Shown: positions 1 through 5,886 of the stretch, in pieces | Numbering within the stretch: position 1 is the stretch's first letter | Layout of the letters: each line of letters opens with the position of its first letter | From: Chloroflexota bacterium | GTDB taxonomy: Bacteria; Chloroflexota; Dehalococcoidia; Tepidiformales; Tepidiformaceae | Reading direction: 5' to 3' | DNA length: 13,611 nucleotides | Assembly (NCBI GenBank): GCA_021823905.1 | Contig: JAKALX010000054.1 | Coordinates: 1-13,611 of the forward strand | The notes under the pieces: generated by a model | The model's input: only the letters and a program-made list of their open reading frames with translations | Told to the model about the DNA's origin: nothing | Databases searched by the model: none | Position numbers and translations under genes: made by a program

Positions 1-26
1 TACCATGACCATGCACGCTCCTCTTT

Positions 27-56
27 GACCCGCGTCGGCTGCAACCGAGGCGGGTC
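27..56. other. Strong stem-loop near the left edge
   Basis: The arms GACCCGC (27-33) and GCGGGTC (50-56) are exact complements. Inside them TCGG (35-38) pairs with CCGA (45-48), leaving a single G/G mismatch and the loop CTGCAA: 11 pairs in total. It starts at a TGA (26-28) that could end a plus-strand gene entering from the left, and it also lies just past the stop of the minus-strand gene at 65-250, so it could be a terminator. No T-run follows on either strand. Its sequence resembles the stem-loop at 1023-1051. Confidence 0.6.
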
Positions 57-64
57 GCTCGTTC

Positions 65-250
65 TCAGGCGGTCGCTGCGCTCGGTTCGTCGGCGGTTGA
101 TTTCGCCTCGTAGCCGTGCGTTCCGAGCCAATCCGTGAGGATGCCCAGCACAAGGGCACGTACGGTGCATTCGCGGTCTAGCGCGGCGCGCTTCAGAAGC
201 CACCGCACGCGGGCGTTGGGGATTGAGACGTAGAGTCCTTGTCGGTCCAT
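65..250 (-). CDS. Small protein, possibly ribbon-helix-helix-like
   Basis: This 61-aa reading frame starts with ATG at 250 and ends at 65. I do not recognise the family. The N-terminus reads as a short beta strand (LYVSIPN, residues 6-12) followed by two predicted helices (about 14-25 and 30-44) and a loose Ala/Ser/Asp/Glu tail. That order fits a small DNA-binding ribbon-helix-helix protein, but no diagnostic motif proves it. No clear Shine-Dalgarno sequence precedes the start. It is divergent from the gene at 360-1007, so the two may share the 251-359 control region. It could also be a chance frame. Confidence 0.4.
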   Translation of the reverse strand: MDRQGLYVSIPNARVRWLLKRAALDRECTVRALVLGILTDWLGTHGYEAKSTADEPSAATA

Positions 251-346
251 TCGGGGTTGACGACCTCAAGTCGTAGTCGCCCGGAAACGCATCCGGACGC
301 GACTCGATCGTCTTGCTAGCGACTGGCCAAAGCTAGTGAAGAGAAT

Positions 347-352
347 TAGACT
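347..352 (+). promoter_or_regulatory. Candidate -10 box TAGACT of a leaderless gene
   Basis: TAGACT matches TANNNT and ends 7 nt before the in-frame GTG at 360, so transcription would begin about at the start codon. No convincing -35 element is visible. The same arrangement occurs at three other genes in the window (starts at 9591 minus, 10276 plus and 13390 minus). Confidence 0.3.
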
Positions 353-359
353 ATGGGGC

Positions 360-1007
360 GTGGCCAAGGCTGAAAATCACGAGTTTGATACTCATACGCC
401 TAAGCGAGAGCCCGAAAGCTGGCTAACCCCGACTGCAGCGCGTGCTCAGGCGGCTGACTGCGGCTGCCTAGTCGAGTACATGCAGTTCCGTCGGTGGCTC
501 GAATGGGAGCTTCTGCCCCAGCCCACAGACGGACGATTCCCGCCATCGATCGTCGAACGGTTGGTGCGGATCGTGGAGCAAGGGCGAAAAACGACTGCGC
601 TTGAGCGCCGGGTCCTCGTGCTTGGCTCCGAGTTCAGAGATCCACCGGTTCCGAGCGCCAAGCTCAGACAGGCGATGGAAGCGCTGATACCCAAGATACG
701 GGCGAAGGCACGGATTCTGAGGACTGTCCACGAATCGCTCTCCCAATTGGGGGGAGAGTTCCAGGCATTACCGCCGCGGAAGCGTCGATGGACACCTCCC
801 GCCACGGCGGATGATTGGCTGACCATCCTTCACGGCATCACCGAAGAGCATTTCGAGAGTCGACGCGAAGCTCTTTACATCTGGACTTCCATGCTGCGAT
901 CTCGGTTTCCAGACCGGTTCCCCGCGGCCATTCCCGACGAAGAACTCTTCACGGCTGTCGTGGTTCGTGACGCAGCTATGAGAGGTGGACAGATCAGAGA
1001 GGGTTGA
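360..1007 (+). CDS. Uncharacterised 215-aa protein upstream of Cas1
   Basis: I do not recognise this family. The product is soluble, mixed alpha-helical and charged, without signal peptide or membrane segment. It has a basic helical centre (KLRQAMEALIPKIRAKARIL) and a C-terminal helical part (ITEEHFESRREALYIWTSML) rich in aromatic residues. GTG at 360 is preferred because a TAGACT box lies 7 nt upstream; the other in-frame start, GTG at 336, adds 8 residues and has no ribosome-binding site. The gene ends 67 nt before the solo cas1, and a stem-loop lies between them. The shared direction suggests a partner of the Cas1 protein or cargo of the same element, which is inference. A minus-strand frame overlaps it, but the plus frame is longer and fits the layout. 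Confidence 0.55.
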   Translation: MAKAENHEFDTHTPKREPESWLTPTAARAQAADCGCLVEYMQFRRWLEWELLPQPTDGRFPPSIVERLVRIVEQGRKTTALERRVLVLGSEFRDPPVPSAKLRQAMEALIPKIRAKARILRTVHESLSQLGGEFQALPPRKRRWTPPATADDWLTILHGITEEHFESRREALYIWTSMLRSRFPDRFPAAIPDEELFTAVVVRDAAMRGGQIREG

Positions 1008-1022
1008 GCGAGGCATACAGAA

Positions 1023-1051
1023 CCCCCGCGACGGCTGGCACCGTCCGGGGG
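1023..1051. other. Stem-loop between the 215-aa gene and cas1
   Basis: CCCCCG (1023-1028) pairs with CGGGGG (1046-1051) and GACGG (1030-1034) with CCGTC (1041-1045), around the loop CTGGCA, with one bulged C at 1029: 11 pairs in total. It begins 16 nt after the stop of the upstream gene and ends 9 nt before the cas1 ribosome-binding site. It could be a U-less terminator, a translational control hairpin for cas1, or a recognition structure. It aligns with the stem-loop at 27-56, with one stem pair changed on both sides. Confidence 0.65.
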
Positions 1052-1060
1052 CACGGCAAC

Positions 1061-1065
1061 GGAGG
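1061..1065 (+). promoter_or_regulatory. Ribosome-binding site of cas1 (decides the start)
   Basis: GGAGG lies 9 nt before ATG 1075. It picks this start over the upstream GTG at 985, which would add 30 residues without similarity to Cas1 and run through the stem-loop. Confidence 0.75.
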
Positions 1066-1074
1066 TTAGGTCCG

Positions 1075-2670
1075 ATGCAAGAGCAAGGTACGGTCGCGAT
1101 CGGCGCGAAGACAACTCGATCCGGGGTCAAAGACGGACTGTTGGTGGTGAGCGGCTACGGAGTCCGCATCGCGGTGGGGCGCAGTCACCTGACCATCGCC
1201 GACGGATTCCCAGACGAGCGGCGGTCGTTCCGCCTCTCGCGGGCCACGTCGCGATTGAAGCGACTGGTCATGCTTGGGCATTCCGGTACCGTCTCTCTCG
1301 AAGCGATGCGCTGGCTTCACGACGTTGGAGCGGCGTTCGTGCAGATAGATGCCGATGGAACCGTGATCACCGTCTCGGCTCCACAGGGAACCGACGAACC
1401 GCGGCTCCGAAGATTGCAGGCCCTTGCCCCGTTCACCGGCGCCGGGCTAGCGATCGCCCGCAACCTGATCCGGTTGAAGGTGGAGCGACAGGCGAATGTG
1501 CTGAGCCGCATCCCGTCGGAGCCAGGCGCGGCCATCGATTTGGACGAACAGCTCGCGGCCGTCGATCGAGCTGAGAGCATCCCAACTCTTCGGATGGCTG
1601 AGGCGAACGCTGCCAGAGCTTACTGGTCTCGCTGGGCGTCGCTCCCGGTTCGCTTCGCCCGGCACGACCAACCCCAAATCCCCGCCCACTGGGCGACGGC
1701 GGGGAACCGGGTGTCGCCGCTTTCGGGTTCTCCACGCAAGGCCGCGAATCCCGTTCAGGCGATCCTCAACTACCTGTACGCCATCCTCGAAGCCGAGACC
1801 CGAATCGCCCTGCTGACCGTCGGTCTCGACCCCGGTCTCGGCGTGCTGCACACCGACCTCGCTGCTCGCGACTCTCTCGCCCTCGACGTGATGGAAGCCG
1901 TCCGATCCGAAGCCGACGCGATTGCTTTGGAGCTGATACAGCGTCGCACCTTCGCCGCCCGCGATTTTCACGAGATGCGCGATGGCGTCTGTCGCCTCGT
2001 GCCGCCACTTCCCCAATCGCTGGCTTCGTCCGCCGTGCGCTTCCGCCACGCGTTCGGTCCCGTTGTCGAATCCGTCTGCAAGCAGCTCGTGCAACAGAGC
2101 CCTGCTTCGGCTGTGTTCTCCGAGTCCCTCTCTGCCCGGCTGATCAAGTCCGTCCCTCTGCCGACTCACCTTACCGAAGCCAACCGAAGCGCTGGACGAG
2201 ACTCGGTCCGGAATCGGCCACCGCGCCAGCCACTTCTACCTCGCGTCGTCAGTGAATCCGCGTGTCAGACTTGCGGCCAGGTCGTTCCCAGCGACCGGGA
2301 CTACTGCGACGACTGCCTACCGGAATACCGCGAAGAGGCGGCGCAGACGTACGGTGCGTTGGCTGTCGAACGCCTTCGCCAGAAGCGAGCCCGCGGCGAA
2401 GACCCGACCCACACCCCCGATGCGCGCGCGAAACAGGGTCGCACCAACTCAGCGAACCGTGCCGCCGAAGCGGAATGGGATCGGCTTCACCCCGACACGC
2501 CCGATCCTTCGACGTTCACCACCGACATTCTCCCGCTGATTCAGCACGTCTCCAATCGCGCCCTCAGCCGCGCAACCGGCCTCTCCGTCACGTGGTGCGC
2601 TGCCATCAAGGCTGGGAGGGCGGTGCCACATCCGAGGCATTGGGAGGCAATGCGAGCCAACCGCCGGTAA
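1075..2670 (+). CDS. cas1: Stand-alone Cas1-family integrase with zinc-ribbon and HTH-like tail
   Basis: Cas1 is the metal-dependent integrase that inserts spacers in CRISPR systems; relatives called casposases move DNA transposons. The 531-aa product has the N-terminal beta domain (LLVVSGYGVRIAV, residues 22-34; LGHSGTVSLEA, 67-77) and the helical catalytic domain. The active site appears intact: Glu176 in MAEANAARAYW, His259 in GLDPGLGVLH, and Asp271/Glu274 in SLALDVMEAVR. After about residue 345 comes an extension: a proline/arginine-rich linker, a zinc ribbon (Cys397, Cys400, Cys411, Cys414), a charged stretch, and an HTH-like segment at about 484-515 (NRALSRATGLSVTWCAAIKA). Ordinary Cas1 is about 300-340 aa and ends before this. 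No cas2, effector gene or repeat array is visible, so it belongs to the solo-Cas1 type. Whether it acts as an integrase, transposase or repair nuclease cannot be told. The family call is firm; the role is open. Confidence 0.92.
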   Translation: MQEQGTVAIGAKTTRSGVKDGLLVVSGYGVRIAVGRSHLTIADGFPDERRSFRLSRATSRLKRLVMLGHSGTVSLEAMRWLHDVGAAFVQIDADGTVITVSAPQGTDEPRLRRLQALAPFTGAGLAIARNLIRLKVERQANVLSRIPSEPGAAIDLDEQLAAVDRAESIPTLRMAEANAARAYWSRWASLPVRFARHDQPQIPAHWATAGNRVSPLSGSPRKAANPVQAILNYLYAILEAETRIALLTVGLDPGLGVLHTDLAARDSLALDVMEAVRSEADAIALELIQRRTFAARDFHEMRDGVCRLVPPLPQSLASSAVRFRHAFGPVVESVCKQLVQQSPASAVFSESLSARLIKSVPLPTHLTEANRSAGRDSVRNRPPRQPLLPRVVSESACQTCGQVVPSDRDYCDDCLPEYREEAAQTYGALAVERLRQKRARGEDPTHTPDARAKQGRTNSANRAAEAEWDRLHPDTPDPSTFTTDILPLIQHVSNRALSRATGLSVTWCAAIKAGRAVPHPRHWEAMRANRR

Positions 2671-2696
2671 CGGTCACCGACGGCGCGCTCCAAGAT

Positions 2697-2725
2697 TTGC
2701 GTGACACGAACTAACGCCCTAAGCT
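2697..2725 (+). promoter_or_regulatory. Candidate promoter for the methylase-HerA-NurA unit
   Basis: TTGCGT (2697-2702) and TAAGCT (2720-2725) are separated by 17 nt, a fair sigma70-type match. Transcription would begin near 2732, inside a small stem-loop (GCCTTC 2730-2735 with GAAGGC 2741-2746), about 24 nt before ATG 2756. It would separate expression of the module from cas1. Confidence 0.4.
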
Positions 2726-2755
2726 AGCGGCCTTCCGAGAGAAGGCGGATCTCGA

Positions 2756-3791
2756 ATGTCAACCGCGCCGAAAGTAGCACGACCTCCCGTGGCAGGAAGC
2801 CAGCGAGGCCGGGTTATGCCACTCCGATATCGGTCGAAGTCCGCTCGCCGAAGATGTTCCCGAGCCGCGGGCGCCACACGACATCCTCCCCAAACGCCCT
2901 CGAGGCAACACAGACGGGTATTCGACGGTCAGCCCGCTACGGTATCCAGGCGCCAAGCGGCAATTGATCCCCTACGTGCGCCGCCTCCTAAAGGCTCAGG
3001 CTTCCGAAATCGGGACGTTCGTGGAGCCATTCGCGGGGGGTGCGTCCGTCGCTCTGCAGTTGGCGGCGGAGGGTACTGTTCGCCGCATCATACTGGCGGA
3101 CGTGGATGACCTCATTGCTAGTTTTTGGACCACCGCCGCTTTCGACACGACGTGGCTGATTGATGCGATGTGGGATCTCGAAGTGTCTGTTTCCGAATGG
3201 GAGCGCTTCCGCGCGTCTACCCCGTCATCGACCCGCGATAAGGCACTCAAGTGCCTATTCCTCAATCGCACCAGTTATTCCGGAATTCTCCATCATCGTG
3301 CGGGACCGATCGGCGGGAAACGCCAGACGGGTCCAAACCTCATCAATTGTCGCTTCTCCAAAGAGACTCTTCACAACCGCATCGCCAAAGTTGGGTTATT
3401 GGCTCAGACTGGCTCACTCACTGCGGTCTGGAATACCGACTGGAAAGACACAGTTGCACGCGCCACTACATCATGCTCTAGCTCGATCGGAACATTGCTC
3501 TTTTATTGCGATCCACCGTTCTATGCAAAAGCACAGGATCTCTATCGTTACGCCTTTACGCACGCTGACCACGCTACGCTTGCCTCAGCGCTCCGCACGT
3601 TAGAGAGCTCTTGGCTGCTATCCTACGATGATCATGCGGAAGTCCGAAAGCTATATCTCGACCACGCGAACAATGGGTCGCAACTAATCATGTTTGCGGC
3701 CGAGTATCGAGCGTCCGCCGCGTCGCGGAGAGCAACCGAACTACTCGTTACGAATCTTCCCGTCACAGTCATTCCGGAGGGACTGCCATGA
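2756..3791 (+). CDS. D12-class DNA adenine N6-methyltransferase, 5' end disturbed
   Basis: Transfers a methyl group from S-adenosylmethionine to adenine in a specific DNA site (Dam/MT-A70-unrelated D12 class). Visible motifs in order are the N-terminal RYPGAKRQ (2940-2963), the SAM-binding VEPFAGGAS (3021-3047) and the catalytic YCDPPF (3504-3521; usually DPPY). This frame is open only from 2778. Between there and RYPGAK it has no ATG, GTG or TTG; the first is TTG 2964, downstream of the conserved motif. ATG 2756, with purine-rich GAAGGCGGA before it and a promoter-like pair upstream, is the likely original start but lies in another frame, so one extra base (for example in the C4/A3 run at 2888-2894) may have split it. 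The stop overlaps the HerA start as ATGA. In this setting it probably protects host DNA from the HerA-NurA machine. Function is confident; the start is not. Confidence 0.85.
3776..3781 (+). promoter_or_regulatory. Ribosome-binding site of the HerA gene
   Basis: GGAGGG lies 6 nt before ATG 3788, inside the last codons of the methylase, so translation of the two genes is coupled. Confidence 0.7.
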
Positions 3792-4600
3792 CCTTATCAG
3801 GGATTGCGGCTGCCGCCGCCGCTTCAGCGAGCGCCATTCGGCGCCTTCTTGACGGCGCTATCCCCATCGGAGGGATCTATCACCTCGACTTCGAAACAGC
3901 CACGGTCTTGACGAACGATGACTGGAAACGAGAGGCGGCCGGTGTGCCCCGCGGTTCGTTTCTCATAGCCACGACCCTTCGCAACGACAATCAGGGATCT
4001 TCCGCGGACGATGACGAACTCATTCTCCTCCGTGTCGAGGGCCTCGGCAGCCTTCCGAACCAAGCTGAGCTAGTCGAGACTCGGATGGACACGATGCGGG
4101 CAATGACGGAGCAAAACCGGCCCGCCGCCGATGTTCTCGACCCGTATACCCAAGGCCAGATTCAATGGAGCGCGCTCGACTGCCGAGTTCTCGGCACATT
4201 TTACGATGATGTCGTACGCACGCACCCCTTCGTCGAATGGGGCAGTGACATCGATAATTTGTACTCGGCAGCTCGCTACGTCGTCTATAAGCCGTCTGCC
4301 GATACGCTATCGTTTGTTTCCTCATACCCGCTCGCGACGGCCGAAGAACTCATCCTTGGCGTCACGCCAAATAGAATTCGTATCGGCTTTGTGCGATATT
4401 CGTCCACTAGGCGACGCTCCAGGGCGAGCGGTAGCGACAATGTTCCGGTCTATGTACGTGTCGCTGACTTCGTGTCAATGAAAGACCGCAGTATTCGGCA
4501 TGACTCGGTCGGGGAAATCGAACACGATGAAGATCATAGCGACAGCTGTTTTCCAGCATTCGCGCATGATGGACACGCCCATTGGTCAACTCCTTTTTGA
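3788..4600 (+). CDS. HerA-type ATPase, N-terminal part (frameshifted)
   Basis: This frame encodes the N-terminal beta-barrel region of a HerA/DUF87-type DNA translocase. After an Ala-rich start come VPRGSFLIAT, DELILLRVEGLG, LDCRVLGTFYDD, ARYVVYKPSADTL and IRIGFVRYSSTRR, then NVPVYVRVADFVSMK (about residue 231), the order I know from this ATP-binding protein family. Family members go straight on into KTAVFGMTRSGKSN, but here that sequence lies in the next frame from 4482. Residues after 4483 are therefore out-of-frame and hold no family signal. Removing one A from AAA at 4481-4483 joins the frames as VSMKTAVFGMTRSGKS. The ATG overlaps the methylase stop and has a good ribosome-binding site. 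Without the second part this fragment cannot be an ATPase. Confidence 0.85.
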   Translation: MTLSGIAAAAAASASAIRRLLDGAIPIGGIYHLDFETATVLTNDDWKREAAGVPRGSFLIATTLRNDNQGSSADDDELILLRVEGLGSLPNQAELVETRMDTMRAMTEQNRPAADVLDPYTQGQIQWSALDCRVLGTFYDDVVRTHPFVEWGSDIDNLYSAARYVVYKPSADTLSFVSSYPLATAEELILGVTPNRIRIGFVRYSSTRRRSRASGSDNVPVYVRVADFVSMKDRSIRHDSVGEIEHDEDHSDSCFPAFAHDGHAHWSTPF

Positions 4601-5876
4601 TCCGGCTGGCGAGTACGCAAACTTCAATCTGCAAGACCAGACGGCGTTGAGGCTTTTGGGTAAGGACTGGGTCAGCATCTATCAGTTCGGTGCTACGGGC
4701 ACGGATCCAGCCATCAAACCGTTGCAAGTCAACTTTTTCGACGAGGCGCAGCGGCCTCTGACCAGAACAATCATCGAAATGGTGTTGGCAGGTGAGAAAG
4801 CCGGGTACATCGACAATTTTCGCGCCATTGAGCTCGGTGACCCCGAGCGAGGAGAGTTTCCTGACGGAACCGATGGCGAAAACGAGTTCAGACGGACGAT
4901 GGTCCACCGCGGCCGCACTCGCGTGGCGTTCTACGCACTATTGGCTAAGGCTGGGTATTCCGTTCCCCAAAACTGGGCGGGGATTCGATTCAGCATTAAA
5001 GGCGACCTGGCGGATCGGTGCTTAGCGGCCGCAGCCAACTGCCTCACGAAAGGAACAGGCTCGGCGGCCGGGACAGCCACGGTGCGGACAGGTGCAGGCC
5101 TCACTGCATTCATGGATTGGGTGGTAGGCAATTGGACCAATGTGGATGTGGCGGACTTCGGCAAGGATGAGCAATTCAAGGCTGTCAAGGCCGTATACGA
5201 CAAGAGTGGCGGTTCCGTGGCTTTCAATCGTCTGGCAGCCAATCGGCAGTTCCATAATCCCGTAGCAGCCCGTGATTACTGTGACGAGATATACGATGAA
5301 TTGTCTCTAGGGAAGATAGTGATCGTTGATCTGTCTAGGGGCGACGAGTCTGCGATTCAGGTATTGTCGGAGAGAATCGTCAACCGCTTGATAGAACGAG
5401 CGTCGTCTCGCTTCGCGCACGGTGACGCACCGAAGAAGATGCAAGTCTTTGTGGAAGAGGCTCACCGGTTGTTCGATCGCGCGGAGTTCGCAAAGCGCGA
5501 GAAGGATCCGTGGGTGAGACTTGCGAAAGAGGCAGCCAAGTACGAGATCGGCCTCGTTTACGCCACTCAAGAGGTCTCGTCAGTTGAGGAACGGGTTTTG
5601 GCAAATACCCATAATTGGGTCGTCGCCCATCTCAATTCGAAGAGGGAGATCAGGGAGCTTTCGAACTACTACGATTTTGCGTCGTTCGCGGACGATATTC
5701 TGCGGTCCGAGGACCGAGGGCACGCTCGCATCAAAACACTGTCTGGGAAGTTCATCGTTCCTGTGCAAATAGAGCGGTTCGATCATAGCTTGATCAACCA
5801 GGCTCGGGCGTCAGCCGGCCTAGCCCCCGTGACGATTGATGCGGGCGGCAAAGTCATCATTCCAGAAGACGGTTAG
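4500..5876 (+). CDS. HerA-type ATPase, C-terminal motor part
   Basis: HerA proteins are hexameric ring ATPases that pump duplex DNA and work with NurA nucleases. The frame holds the whole RecA-like core: Walker A GMTRSGKS beginning at 4497, three bases before the first ATG; FDPAGEYANF (about 4598); Walker B with the HerA-typical pair in VFVEEAHRLF (about 5445-5475); and the sensor region ATQEVSSVEERVLANTHNWV (about 5562-5620). ATG 4500 cannot be the true start because it drops the first Gly of Walker A; the frame is coding from about 4482. Joined with the preceding fragment the product would be near 695 aa, fitting this family. It ends 10 nt before the NurA start. The motor is intact, but making it needs a +1 shift at 4481-4484 or a corrected sequence. 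Confidence 0.9.
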   Translation: MTRSGKSNTMKIIATAVFQHSRMMDTPIGQLLFDPAGEYANFNLQDQTALRLLGKDWVSIYQFGATGTDPAIKPLQVNFFDEAQRPLTRTIIEMVLAGEKAGYIDNFRAIELGDPERGEFPDGTDGENEFRRTMVHRGRTRVAFYALLAKAGYSVPQNWAGIRFSIKGDLADRCLAAAANCLTKGTGSAAGTATVRTGAGLTAFMDWVVGNWTNVDVADFGKDEQFKAVKAVYDKSGGSVAFNRLAANRQFHNPVAARDYCDEIYDELSLGKIVIVDLSRGDESAIQVLSERIVNRLIERASSRFAHGDAPKKMQVFVEEAHRLFDRAEFAKREKDPWVRLAKEAAKYEIGLVYATQEVSSVEERVLANTHNWVVAHLNSKREIRELSNYYDFASFADDILRSEDRGHARIKTLSGKFIVPVQIERFDHSLINQARASAGLAPVTIDAGGKVIIPEDG

Positions 5877-5880
5877 GGGG
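5875..5880 (+). promoter_or_regulatory. Ribosome-binding site of the NurA gene
   Basis: AGGGGG starts inside the HerA stop codon and lies 6 nt before ATG 5887. It favours this start over ATG 5836, which overlaps the end of HerA. Confidence 0.55.
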
Positions 5881-5886
5881 CCGCGG

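Noticed and set aside
446..826. 126-aa minus-strand frame inside the 215-aa gene
   Set aside because: Shorter, unusually Ser/Arg-rich, with no promoter or ribosome-binding site, and opposed to the direction of the surrounding genes.
985..1074. Earlier GTG start for Cas1 at 985
   Set aside because: It would translate through the stem-loop and overlap the upstream gene; ATG 1075 has GGAGG at 9 nt and begins where Cas1 similarity starts.
2662..2685. Stem-loop CGCCG/CGGCG over the cas1 stop codon, as terminator
   Set aside because: Five outer pairs with an asymmetric internal loop and no T-run; too weak to call.
2262..2714. 150-aa frame overlapping the Cas1 tail
   Set aside because: Arg/Pro-rich out-of-frame reading; the Cas1 frame holds the zinc ribbon and continues without a break.
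2816..2845. MPLRYRSK at 2816 as a second copy of the methylase PLRYPGAK motif
   Set aside because: Only the first residues match and it lies in a different frame from the catalytic domain; probably coincidence.
1..2960. CRISPR array beside cas1
   Set aside because: No regularly spaced repeats were found. The two stem-loops are about 1 kb apart, not identical, and separated by coding sequence.
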